NCBI GenBank assembly: GCA_018136815.1
Contig: CM030938.1
Location: forward strand, 4,169,448-4,233,447
Source of the DNA: Isochrysis galbana
Taxonomy: Eukaryota; Haptophyta; Isochrysidales; Isochrysidaceae
DNA length: 64,000 nucleotides
Reading direction: 5' to 3'
Of the stretch, positions 42,665-52,258 are shown piece after piece (positions within the stretch are counted from its first letter, which is position 1; the number at the start of each line of letters is the position of its first letter). Made by a program: the position numbers and the translations under genes. The notes beneath the pieces were generated by a model. That model was given only the letters and a program-made list of their open reading frames with translations. It was not told the DNA's origin and ran no database searches.

Positions 42665-45386
42665 TAAACTATTGTTATAGTTTTAGCGATGGAGCGCGCG
42701 CCGACCGCTCCCACCTCCCAGCCCCCCGCCGTCACGACGCCCCAACGGGGCCGCCCCAAACCGCCGGAGCCCAAGCGCCCACAGGCCGCCGCGCCGCCTG
42801 ACAACGACGTCGACATGACGGCACCACCCTCGCCTCCCAAGCTGCCACAGAACCAGGGAACAGGCAGAGTCCTGTTCCCTGGTGACAACCAGACCCAGGG
42901 CAATGCCCTGCCACCCAACCCCTCCGCTCCTCCACCAACTCAAGGACTCCCCATGGGAGGTGGCAGCTCTGCTGCCACCCCCATGGCGGCCACTCCTACC
43001 ATCAGTGCGGCTAGGGTGAACAAAAACAAGAGTATACTAATAAGAATGGGATCGCTTACAGGGGCGCAGGTCCCCGAGACGCTAGCTTATCTTAAAACAC
43101 TCGGCGAAGGCGAGTATGCGACCATTCTAGGAGTCCCTTTCTGGGAAGGGCTAGAAAACGACTCCTTCTGGGAAAAGCTCTACGCAAAGCTTAAGAAAAA
43201 GGTCGCAACCTGGAGGGGTCTGAAGAGTCTCTCCATTCACGGGAGGACGCTACTAGTAAACTTCATAATCTACGGGACGCCGAGATATTGGCTATCCACG
43301 TCCACCCCTCCGGCATGGTTCATGGAGGCCATAGACTCGGACGTTCAAACTATACTATGGGATAGGTCTCCCCGGCTACAGGTGGACGAGCTGGGCTCCT
43401 CGCAAGAGGGTCCGAAATGGATAACCCTTCCGGCATATCCGAGGGTAGGCACGAGCGAAGACGGGCCCCTACTGGGGGTCGGATTACTTCCCATGGCCGA
43501 ACACACGAGGGCGCTCCAAGCGATATGGATAGTCCGATATCTTAACCCGTCAATGGCGGAGTGGAAGATAGTCTTGGATCAATGGTTCAGCCGCACCCCC
43601 TTAGGGCGAGCGGCGGTTTTTTCAAAGGTCGACTCGAAGAGCCTCACGGCTAGCATTCGCGGCAATAACACGCTCCCGGCCTTCTGGAAGCATGCGCTGG
43701 AAAACTTCAGAAGGATCAACTTCCTTAGGGGAGAAATCACACGAGAAGGCACCCAGGGCTCCCCGATATGGCACAATCTTTTCCACAAGCCTCCGGCTAT
43801 TCACCACTCACATAGGTCGAAATGGGAGTCTCTACAGACAGTTATTGTTCACAACACCATAAACCCGGATACGGGGGACGTTTACACTATTGAAGAATGC
43901 GCGGCCTACTTGCCGGACGGAGAACGTTGGATACGCCATAGGGGAAATTACATATCGGTAGGCCCCTTTCTTAAGTCGTGGGAAAAGATTTCTGAGTGGA
44001 CGAGATCAAGACTAATACATACCACTTTCGATTATGTGAACCTTCTTAGAAAACAAGCGAAGACTCCGCCCCCGGCTCCAGAGGAGCAAGAGATAGTCCC
44101 TCAGGAAGATCCGGACGCACACGATCTAGGCGAGATCCTAGTTGACATAGACCATAACTTTTATCTGCGCCGAAGAGGCGACTACCACAAAGTCCAGCTC
44201 AATGTCATGGGAGAGCCCCACATCCACGAGCGGATTAGCCCGCAACTACTGCCCGACGAACTATACACCCCGCTGAAGTGGGGACGTGCGTACGACGGCC
44301 CGGCGGAAACGGCGTACCCGTTACCTCAAGAATACATGCTAAACGGCACGCGTACAACACTAGAGGATGTAAGTGTCAGGGACTTGACTAAAGCGTTCCT
44401 CGCTTTGAGGAAAACCAAAACACAAAAATCCACACTAAGATGGGAAAAAAGGTTACCGGTCCTCTCGGGAAAGTGGAAACAAATATCGCAACTATACAAA
44501 TATAACTTTTTGACGCCTAGAGACTCTTATTTGCATTTCAAACATATCCTACATAGGAGGTTAGCTACAGCGAACCGCTTTGCTGACGATCCAACATGCC
44601 GCTTTTGCGGCATAGCCCCTGAAAGCTCCGCCCACCTGGCCTCATGCATCGCGACGGAGCCCATCTTAGAATTCATAGAAGGACTTCTGGGGATCAACCT
44701 TAGGCCGGGATCCGAAACAGCCCAACGTCTTTTCTGCTATCAAGTGGACAGACCGCACCCCTCCTCGGGATACTTAGGCATCCTGGCGTGGAGGTACATC
44801 CTGACTGACTTTTATAACATCCAATATGGCAACGCGGACGGCAGGTCCGTTAGGTCGATCTTAAGAGCGATCCTTGCGAGATACCACCTATTAGTAACGG
44901 CGAAAGTCGGGTTCTTTCAGAGGCTGAAAAAACAACGAGAGAATATGGGGCTACCCGCCCCGAGTAACAAACACATTAAGAAATTGTTAAGTCCGCTTTA
45001 CACGGTAGACAAGGAGTTTAACCTAGGAACATCGGAAGACCTCCTGCAGGCGGCGAGAGGTCTAGACATCCGTAACATCACCTAAGGCACTTAATACCGC
45101 GTCTCAGAAGAAACCGCGGAGGATATCAATGAGGATCCCACGATATACAGTGGAAGGCAACCCGAATTAACACTAGCTTAAAGGACGAATCACAGTCTCC
45201 AGCCCCCTTCTCTCCAACTCCCGGCCGAAGCAGCGCGCGCGGCCTCCCCGGAACCTGCTTCTCCGATAAAGAGGGAACTGGGAAAGGGGGAGGGGGTTGT
45301 CAGGGGTTAAGGTTGGGTAGTAGGGAGGTACACTAGCACACTGCCTCACGACGCACGCGTAGCGGGGAATTTTAAGAAGATTTTTT
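42665..45386 (+). mobile_element. Retroelement copy C, 2.7 kb, 17-bp TSD, RT core deleted
   Basis: Exact direct repeats TATAACAATAGTTTTCT flank it at 42648-42664 and 45387-45403. It starts AAACTATTGTTATAG, carries one intact ORF (42689-45085) and ends in GGGGAATTTTAAGAAGATTT plus a T run. The left duplication is the 5' terminus of copy B, so C inserted into the end of its own family. The 3' terminus also survives alone at about 6767-6818. The structure is that of a non-autonomous LINE derivative. Confidence 0.87.
42689..45085 (+). CDS. 798-residue retroelement protein: Pro-rich leader fused to RT C-terminal region and zinc motif
   Basis: Residues 1-105 are the proline-rich leader. Residue ~108 onward enters LINE reverse-transcriptase sequence at the segment just after the palm (VNKNKSILIRMGSL). 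The thumb-like stretch FWEKLYAKLKKKVATWRGLK, then SLSIHGRTLLVNFIIYGTPR, follows, plus a long connector. Near residue 640 is a zinc-binding motif CRFCG...H...C (C-x2-C-x8-H-x3-C) of the zf-RVT type, followed by AWRYILTDFYNIQY. No endonuclease domain, no palm and no YxDD-type catalytic motif are present, so the protein cannot copy DNA by itself. The join is in frame and the ORF is unbroken over 2.4 kb. Either the deletion and insertion are recent, or the protein is maintained, for example as an RNA-binding or trans-acting factor. Confidence 0.8.
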   Translation: MERAPTAPTSQPPAVTTPQRGRPKPPEPKRPQAAAPPDNDVDMTAPPSPPKLPQNQGTGRVLFPGDNQTQGNALPPNPSAPPPTQGLPMGGGSSAATPMAATPTISAARVNKNKSILIRMGSLTGAQVPETLAYLKTLGEGEYATILGVPFWEGLENDSFWEKLYAKLKKKVATWRGLKSLSIHGRTLLVNFIIYGTPRYWLSTSTPPAWFMEAIDSDVQTILWDRSPRLQVDELGSSQEGPKWITLPAYPRVGTSEDGPLLGVGLLPMAEHTRALQAIWIVRYLNPSMAEWKIVLDQWFSRTPLGRAAVFSKVDSKSLTASIRGNNTLPAFWKHALENFRRINFLRGEITREGTQGSPIWHNLFHKPPAIHHSHRSKWESLQTVIVHNTINPDTGDVYTIEECAAYLPDGERWIRHRGNYISVGPFLKSWEKISEWTRSRLIHTTFDYVNLLRKQAKTPPPAPEEQEIVPQEDPDAHDLGEILVDIDHNFYLRRRGDYHKVQLNVMGEPHIHERISPQLLPDELYTPLKWGRAYDGPAETAYPLPQEYMLNGTRTTLEDVSVRDLTKAFLALRKTKTQKSTLRWEKRLPVLSGKWKQISQLYKYNFLTPRDSYLHFKHILHRRLATANRFADDPTCRFCGIAPESSAHLASCIATEPILEFIEGLLGINLRPGSETAQRLFCYQVDRPHPSSGYLGILAWRYILTDFYNIQYGNADGRSVRSILRAILARYHLLVTAKVGFFQRLKKQRENMGLPAPSNKHIKKLLSPLYTVDKEFNLGTSEDLLQAARGLDIRNIT

Positions 45387-45403
45387 TATAACAATAGTTT
45401 TCT

Positions 45404-45771
45404 ATCGCTTCAACGATAGTTGACGAGCTAATACCAAGTGTCAAACAAACATTCCTAGCCTAAAGGCTATGAGTACAACGTATAGTCAACATGGTGGAAC
45501 GCCACGGAAACCGGCGACCAAGGAGAGTAGGGGAACTACACTAGGTTAGACCGTTGGAAGCGAGCAGGCCATTGCGGGGGGAGCCTACGCGGGCGTGGTC
45601 CCTGCACTCCCGGCCGGCGGACCACACCCATGAGTGAAGTCAGACCGAGGACCTCTCGTCTCAACCGCTCCCATCTCAGCTACCCACCTCAGCATTCTGG
45701 GGTTGCGTGGGAGCGCCCACGTAGTGCGCCGTGGATGTGAGCAGACCACTGACGACGGGAAGAGGAGAGAT
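45404..45771. other. Flank of the retroelement cluster, no gene
   Basis: It starts with ATCGCTTCAACGATAG, the continuation of the sequence upstream of copy B. No coding frame is supported before the minus-strand gene ending at 45772. Confidence 0.5.
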
Positions 45772-46392
45772 TCATGCGTGGTGCTCGTCGCGCCGCACGA
45801 GTTTGCATAGCAACGTGTTGTTCTCCATCACCATCGTTGACAGCTCGCTTAGCGCTGCCTTCATCTCCGCCATCTGCCTGTGCAAGTCGGCAAGTCCGGT
45901 GCCGGCCGCACCCGTGATGGGGATTGCGAGCTCTTCCGAGGAATTTGGTTCGCTGGAGACGCCTTCGCCAACACTGATATTGATCAGGGGTGGAGGGGGG
46001 AGGAGCGCCTCAGAAGACGCAGGTTCGTCGACGCCCCCCCACAAGTAATGCAAGGAGGGTGGGAGCTGCTTCCATCGGAAGCCCTTGAGCGCCCGACGGG
46101 TGCCCCTCTTCTCAAAAGGGTCACAAGTCTCAGTGGAATCGCCCAATAACTCTCGGGCCACGACGGCCTTGAGCACCAGAGCAGACTTCGCACGGCCGGA
46201 ATACACGTGGACGGAGAACTGATTGGCGACGTACACATTGAAGCGTTGTATGCAGACGTGGCGGAGCACCTGGTAAAAGTCCGACTGCCACACAAGGCAG
46301 CCTTCCTCGCGTTCGAGGTGCTGGTCGCGCATGTACTGCACACATTCGGTGAAGACGCTGCGGGCATCGCGCCTTTCAGGTGGAAGCTCCAT
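45772..46392 (-). CDS. Unrecognised 206-residue protein
   Basis: Single frame starting MELPPERRDARSVFTECVQY. The first 120 residues look globular (HVCIQRFNVYVANQFSVHVY, ALVLKAVVARELLGDSTETC). A Pro-rich linker and a C-terminal helix follow (LADLHRQMAEMKAALSELST). No family recognised. A G/C homopolymeric tract (46440-46560) is upstream on the promoter side, as for other host genes here. Confidence 0.6.
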   Translation of the reverse strand: MELPPERRDARSVFTECVQYMRDQHLEREEGCLVWQSDFYQVLRHVCIQRFNVYVANQFSVHVYSGRAKSALVLKAVVARELLGDSTETCDPFEKRGTRRALKGFRWKQLPPSLHYLWGGVDEPASSEALLPPPPLINISVGEGVSSEPNSSEELAIPITGAAGTGLADLHRQMAEMKAALSELSTMVMENNTLLCKLVRRDEHHA

Positions 46393-46977
46393 GCTGACGA
46401 GGGGGACCTCCCCTCCTCCCCTCTTGATTGGGCGGAGCGGCGCCCCCCCGCCCCCCCCCCTCCCCCCGTGGTGTGACGGGGCGGGGGGAGGGAGGGGGGA
46501 AGGGAGGGGGAAGGGAAGGGGGTGCGTTCACAGAAAAGAAACGCAGCGGGAAGAGAAGAAAGAAGAGGGAGATGCTCTTGGCCGTCGGAATGAAGTCGAC
46601 GAATCCAATTCTTTGGGCAGAAAGGATCTCTCTTTCACGGTGTGCCTCTTCCGACAGTCAACGACCACCTCGGAATTTGAATCACACACCGCACATGGTT
46701 TCATACGAAGAAGGGTCGTTTTACTCTTGTGACGCAGGGGCAACATGCGGAGGCTGCCAGAATCTCTCCGCCGTCCACTTCACACTCTACTACTACTCTA
46801 ATTTTGTTCTCTCTCTCTCTCCTGGTCTCCGCATGTTTGTGTGGCACCTCTGCCGCGCTGCGCTCCCTCATGAACCACTCGGAGTTTTCCAAAGTAAACA
46901 TCTTGTCTCCGACCACCGCTCAGTTAAGAGGAGCGGCCGTCTCCGGGAGGAAGGACGCGCCCGCCAGCAGTGCGTAC
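46393..46977. other. Intergenic; G/C-rich tract then unremarkable sequence
   Basis: The stretch 46440-46530 is C- then G-rich homopolymeric DNA on the promoter side of the gene at 46392. The rest has overlapping frames without support. Confidence 0.5.
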
Positions 46978-47076
46978 CCTAGATGGGAAATACGTATTTA
47001 CAGTTTTTGGACAGAGGCCAAATACATATGTATTTGGCTGTATTTGCAGGCCCCAGCACCGTATTTCCCATCTAGG
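46978..47076 (-). mobile_element. MITE, 99 bp, with 8-bp target duplication
   Basis: The ends are CCTAGATGGGAAATACG and CGTATTTCCCATCTAGG, a 17-bp perfect terminal inverted repeat. Exact 8-bp flanking repeats GTGCGTAC are at 46970-46977 and 47077-47084. The reverse complement matches the outer parts of 17622-17804 closely. The interior (CCAAATACATATGTATTTGG) is itself palindromic, so the whole element can fold into a hairpin. Confidence 0.93.
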
Positions 47077-47399
47077 GTGCGTACCCATCGGCAGACCGGC
47101 GGGCCCGCCCCGACAGCAGAGACGTTCACACCGTCGAATCATGGGCTCCACGGAGGGCTGATTTCCACGAGAGCTCGGCGGGCGGCCCACCCGATCAGCG
47201 GGACTATGTGGGTGGCCCCTGTGTATTTGGTGTCTAGCGGGGGCCCGGAGTTTTACTCGTAGCTTGTAGAACTCTTCACTCGTAATTCGCCCTTCGCTCC
47301 TTGCCGTCGCGCCCCTTTGTGGCCTGTCTCGCTCCTGTTTCGCTCCTTTGCACCGTGGGCCTTGCTCTGTCTTTGGTCTTTGGTCCCTCCTTCCGATTA

Positions 47400-47903
47400 T
47401 CAGTGACGGAGTGACGGTGAGAGCAGCCTGGCACCCTTGTTGGGGCCGGACTGCGCGGCCAGCTGCGGGCGCGCGACCGCTATCCAGCGTGGGGTATCCC
47501 TCGTCCGCTCGTCCGCGCTCTCGCTCGCATGGGCCGGCTCGTAGCACCCCACCTCCACTTCCACCTTGGAGACGTCGCCGACGCCCTCCTCATCGTCGGC
47601 GTCACCCGCAAACAGGTAGGGCTCAGGGTTGTTGGGCGGAACGTCGTTGTCTGATGGATAAGACTCGCACATGGGGTCAAGACCATGGCCTGCAGCAGTC
47701 TCCCCGCCCTCCGAGTCCTCAGGGTCAGCCCCGACATGGCCTGCCATGAGGGCGGCGCGAAGCACCTTCGCGGATGCGGATGCTTCCCCATAGGCGATGG
47801 CGTGAGTCGGTACCGTGAGTGCGTGGTCTTTATAGCTAGAGCTAGCGGTAGTAGCCTGAATCTCCAGATGTTTTTTTTTACTTATGACGCTTGCTTCCGG
47901 CAA
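47400..47903 (-). CDS. Possible acidic hypothetical protein
   Basis: A minus-strand frame of 167 codons includes AYGEASASAKVLRAALMAGH and an acidic stretch (GDADDEEGVGDVSKVEVEVG). Composition is protein-like and non-repetitive. No domain is recognised and there is no flanking polypurine tract, so it may be an exon, a mobile-element ORF or chance. Confidence 0.3.
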   Translation of the reverse strand: MPEASVISKKKHLEIQATTASSSYKDHALTVPTHAIAYGEASASAKVLRAALMAGHVGADPEDSEGGETAAGHGLDPMCESYPSDNDVPPNNPEPYLFAGDADDEEGVGDVSKVEVEVGCYEPAHASESADERTRDTPRWIAVARPQLAAQSGPNKGARLLSPSLRH

Positions 47904-48129
47904 TGGGCTAATGCTTACTTAAGGTCAAATTTATATAAGCACCATCACTGACTAATCTACTCCCAATCCCATTCTATATTTCAACACGAATAAGAGAGCA
48001 AATATAGGAATAAGTAAGAGTCATGTGACAGGTCTGGGCCGGGAGGGGGGCGGCCGCGCGAGCGAGCACAGGAAGCAAGGGAGAAAGGGGGAGGCGGTGG
48101 AGGGGGAGAGAGGGAACGTGCGCCTGCAA

Positions 48130-48795
48130 ATGCCGAGGAAGCGGAGCCGTGCAGCTGCCACCGTGGGCGAGCTGGGCGGCGTGGTCTCGAGTAAGGTCTT
48201 CTTCATCCGCACCGATGCGCGTGCGGCCTGTGAGAGCTCAGCGCCGTCTCAGACCAGCCTCAAGGCTGCACTCTCCTCACCTTTCGAGCCCAGTTGGCCA
48301 CACGTGCCGGCAGCGCTCGTCTCACAACTGCTCTCTGCTATCTCTGCTGAGTGCACGGTGGCGATTAGTGGACAGCGTGCAGGACCAGGGGTCATCGTCG
48401 GTCTAAGGGCAGCTACTCGTGCCCTGCGTAGAGGCGAACTCAGCGCGCTAATCGCGGTTGCAGAGCTCCAGCCCCCTATGCTGCTAGCTGGTCTGGCGGT
48501 GCTCGCTGATGCCAAAGACACTCATCTGTCGGTCATTCCATCTACTTCGACTGTCTTGGGCCAGCCGTTTGGTCTCTTGCGAGCGGCAGTCATCGGTTTT
48601 TCGTCGAGCCACTTTGCTCCTAGCCACCAGCTTGTCAAGCTCGTCGTGTCGGTGCCACGGCCAAAGCCATGCTGGTTGCCACGAAAACGTGCCATCCCCA
48701 AGCCCAAGGGACTCAGCATTGACGATCAGAGCTCGGAATGGCAGAATCGAGCCGATCTGGGGCTCAAATCCATACGCAATCCCGTCGTTGCATGA
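48130..48795 (+). CDS. RPP38/L7Ae-fold RNA-binding protein (RNase P/MRP subunit-like)
   Basis: The ATG at 48130 (MPRKRSRAAATVGELGG) is preferred over 48025, which lies upstream of a purine tract. The frame is 221 codons. Residues of about 84-156 read GVIVGLRAATRALRRGELSA, then LIAVAELQPPMLLAGLAVLA and TSTVLGQPFGLLRAAVIGF. This matches the L7Ae/Rpp38 pattern GxNxVTRALE...L.LV.......P......L...C......P....S..LG...G...V..... Rpp38/Pop3 proteins bind kink-turn RNA in nuclear RNase P and RNase MRP. The basic termini fit RNA binding. Another L7Ae-fold protein, such as a snoRNP or ribosomal one, is less likely given the divergence and the tails. Confidence 0.62.
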   Translation: MPRKRSRAAATVGELGGVVSSKVFFIRTDARAACESSAPSQTSLKAALSSPFEPSWPHVPAALVSQLLSAISAECTVAISGQRAGPGVIVGLRAATRALRRGELSALIAVAELQPPMLLAGLAVLADAKDTHLSVIPSTSTVLGQPFGLLRAAVIGFSSSHFAPSHQLVKLVVSVPRPKPCWLPRKRAIPKPKGLSIDDQSSEWQNRADLGLKSIRNPVVA

Positions 48796-49883
48796 TGCGA
48801 AAATAGACCAAGAATACACGGAACACAGCCGCAATCGGCACATTGCAGTGTCATTCATCACAACGTCCTTTTTCATAATACGTACAGCCCATGTAGTTTG
48901 ACTGAGCTGGGCGCGAACGCTGTGCCACCCGCTACTACTAGCGTTGTGGATGTGGTCCTAGCAAGCGCCACGAACCTAGCGAGCAATAGGCGTCTACTAC
49001 AGGGATTCGTGGAGGAGGAAGCATGGCGGCGGGTAGAGCTACCGCAGGTGTCGCAGACATCTCCACTCATCAATCGCTGAGGAAGCAACAGATTGTGAAG
49101 AAAAAAATCATTCTTGAAGGTGCCCGCTATGCTTCACTGAGACCGAGCCTGTTGAAGGGAAGCGCACGGAAGGTTTCTAGCGCTTCTTTCTAGAATAGCG
49201 GCAGGCGGCTTTTCCCAAATAATATGCCGTCGTTTAGTCGGTGGTAGGTGGGGATTGTCGAGACCACTGCCGCTCTGCCTAGTTAGTCCATTCCGTGTCG
49301 GAGCGAATAAGCTCGTTTCCTCTTTGGAAACGAGCCGCGGAGGCGCACCGGCGGCTAGCGCGGCGCACGCCGGTTCATCCGGGGAGCCCGGAACGGGCTC
49401 ATCGGGAGAACGGGGAGGGCAAATGACGGGCATGTGAAATGTCCAGATTGAAATTCTCCCCGTCGTCGAGGGTCACGTGGATGTTCCTAGGGAAGCGGTG
49501 CCCTAGCTAGGGCGGATGTGTCCGTCTAGACATAGAAATGCCGAATCGGGAATCGGGCGCTTGCCCGATTCCACTTTGGTGATCCTCTCGAGGGTGGTCT
49601 TGGCGCGCGCCCCAACATCAGATTTGATGTCAGCTCAGCCCCTGCGAGCAGGCAGGGGCGGAGGATGGTTGTACAGGCCCACTGAGGGGGTGTCTGTGAT
49701 GGAGAGAGGGGGGCACGAGCGCCCCCCCATTGGCCATTGGCCTCTTACTTAATTATAAAAGTTGTCTGAGAATAAGAATAAACTAAAAGTTAATGGTAAG
49801 AATAAGAATATTATAGTATGAAGTTTTTTGCTGCGCCACGTCACCACGCATGCACGGCGCACCAAAGAACATTCGCCACGGCC
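48796..49883. other. Non-genic; dispersed repeat at 49288-49412, possible exon at 48898-49080
   Basis: A 60-codon frame at 48898-49080 (LGANAVPPATTSVVDVVLAS) is protein-like but isolated. The stretch 49288-49412 is the inverted partner of 23723-23822, with the same CTCGTTTCC/GGAAACGAG hairpin. The stretch 49630-49740 shares short GC blocks with 63150-63370. The stretch 49745-49830 is AT-rich. Confidence 0.45.
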
Positions 49884-52006
49884 TTATCCTCGAACGGAAT
49901 TATCTTGCTTAGCAAAGTGCACCGTTGCCCGACTTTGGAGCCTTCTCGCTCTTGCAGACAGCTTTTCCTCCAGGTAGTCGGCCGGCCTCCATAAAGTTGC
50001 CAGGGGCATTGGATGATGCTCATCCTCTGAGTGAATTAGTCTCCTCCCAGAACTTGCTGGGGAATTGGGCTCGGTCCAAGGCCACTGACCAGTGCACACA
50101 GCCACGCTGGTAGCCGTGGGGAGCTCGATGCGCACCGCAGGTAACGTGGCGCGTAGCTCTCGCATGGCAGGGAAAAAATCGAGATTTGACGCCGACCACG
50201 CCCACGAGCCTGCGTAACCGCTGTCAGCCAAATATTGATACTGATGCGTCGCGTTGAGTCCTCCCGAATGAATACCTCCCGCAAACTCGCCGACAACCAA
50301 CGGCTTCCTCAGCCCATAGCCACCTGCGTGCTTGCTAAAGGGCTGTGTTTTCGTGTATCCTTTTCGCGCTGGTGAGTAGGAATGCACTTGGACGTAGTCC
50401 AGTCGCGCGCCTGATGGCATGAGAGCACTGTCCATCCAGACGTTCGAGTCGCCCATCTTTGGTGCGTAGGGCAGAGCATCTAAGGCGGCTGCAAGGCATT
50501 CTGTTGAGTAGTAATTGAAGGCGTTGGGGCCAAGGTTCGAGGAAATGGTTGCCTCGGACCATGCTCCAATCGTGACCAAGGCCCATGGATCGGCGGCATG
50601 GATCGCTGCAGCCTGCAACCCAATGAAAAGCAGCACATGCTTCATCGGTATTGCGGGGCCCCCGCCGCGCTCAGCGGTCTGTTCCCAACCTGCGCCCGTA
50701 CCGATGAGCACCGTTGTATCAAAGCAAGGGTTTGGATGCGCTTCACCCACGAGTACAGATCCCTGGGGGGATGAGGCATGCGAGTGGGAGCGAGGTTGCG
50801 GGCTTCGAAGAGGAAGGAGGGCTCAAGGCAGCGACTCATGTGCTCCGTCGCCCGTTACATGCCAATGCTCCGCTATCGCGCCTCTTACCTCAGGTTCGTT
50901 TATGATGTCCCAACTAGCGAGAGCCTGTTCAGGAGACAAAATGTTCAGGACTATTAGAATGTTAGATAACGAGGTTATTCGTGGATCAACATCGGGAAAT
51001 GCGCAAGGTTGCGGGGTCCTCAAAGCAGCGGCCGTTGGTGTACGCATACCGGCTCGCCCGCCAGGGCTGTGACCATTGGGGTGAGGACGTTGTCGATGTA
51101 AGAACATAGCCGCGGCAGCGAACCAAAAAGACCATATTCCCCACTCGTGTTACTCAGAGAGGCAGCGTCCCACAAAACGAAAGTAACCAGGAGACCTAAG
51201 TCCTGCATATGACCGTGCAGTGTGCGATCGATCACGATCAAACCCACTCGCTCGAGCATCGCATGCCATGCCGCCACTAGGGTCCCATATAGAGCCTTAC
51301 CTGAGCCCCTCGCAAGTAGCGCCGCATGTCGGCTATAAGCGTCTCCCGGTTGTCCGTAGCAACGACAAACCCCGTGGCATTGAATACTGGTGTGAACGAG
51401 GAGTGACCATGCACGAAAACTCGGACCGAATTTGCCCCAGCCTGCGTGGTGGAGCGGAAATGACATCTTCGCGGGGAGTTTCTTGCTACTATAACCGCTT
51501 AAGATGGCTGCCAACTGCGCGGAGATCGAGCGCACCTTGCTCGCATTCAATAGGACTTGGCGCATCTGACAGAAATGAGCAACACCACGATCGCGGCCAA
51601 AGTCGTGCCCGTACGAGAGCCAGGGGTGATTGATCCCAGAGAGGAACACTGGCGAGATGCCATTCCACTCGAATCGAACGCCTCGAACTGCGAGCTTATT
51701 TGCTGGCGCCGGCAAGGAACCACGAGGAGCGAGGTCGTCGAGAGAACGAGGCGGTGGTGGTGCTCCTACCCGCGGACCAACGGGCGGCACTCCTTGCGCG
51801 GCGCTTCTTGCAGAGAGAGCGAGCAGCATCCTTGAGCCGAGCGCGGCCAGTGCGGCTGCGGCTGCCACGAGCAGCAGCCAGCCTACATTGAGGCCGAGGA
51901 CAACGAGGGCGCGAGGGCGCGAGGCAGAGGTTGAGCTCGCAAGCTCGCTTGCCTCCTCGTCCACCCCCTCCTCCACTCGGCGCACTGGCATGAAGCCCGC
52001 AAGCAT
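49884..52006 (-). CDS. Membrane-anchored GH5-type glycosidase (endo-beta-mannanase-like), five exons
   Basis: Exons on the minus strand: 52006-51536, 51441-51301, 51202-51050, 50924-50889 (only 36 nt) and 50762-49884. All are phase 0 with GT-AG introns; total 559 residues. Residues 33-60 form a signal-anchor helix (VVLGLNVGWLLLVAAAAALA), so the catalytic part is luminal or extracellular. FLSGINHPWLSYGHDFG opens the barrel, followed by AGANSVRVFVHGHSSFTPVF. LVTFVLWDAASLSN precedes exon 4, ALASWDIINEPE, whose Glu265 fits the GH5/clan-A acid/base in the NEP motif. HSYS (His394) and PLVVGEFAGG (Glu426, likely nucleophile) follow. The C-terminus is unrelated to the family and basic. Mannan endo-1,4-beta-mannosidase is the closest match; another hemicellulose or glucan substrate is possible. 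Confidence 0.8.
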
Positions 52007-52258
52007 CACCGCTGATCCCCCCCCCCCCCCCCGACCGACCGCCACACGGCGCTTTTCACACCCACACCTGCACACCCTCGGCGAAACGACATTTTCTCTC
52101 TTCCCCCCGTGGACAACCGACAGCACCAACAGAGAGGTGGGGATCGGGGGAGAGGGGGGAAGAGAGTGGAGGTTGGGGGGGGAGGGGGGCGAGGGGCGCG
52201 AAAGTACGAGAGGTCAGCAGCCGAAGATCTCGGCGTGCCTCCATCGTGCTCGTACACG

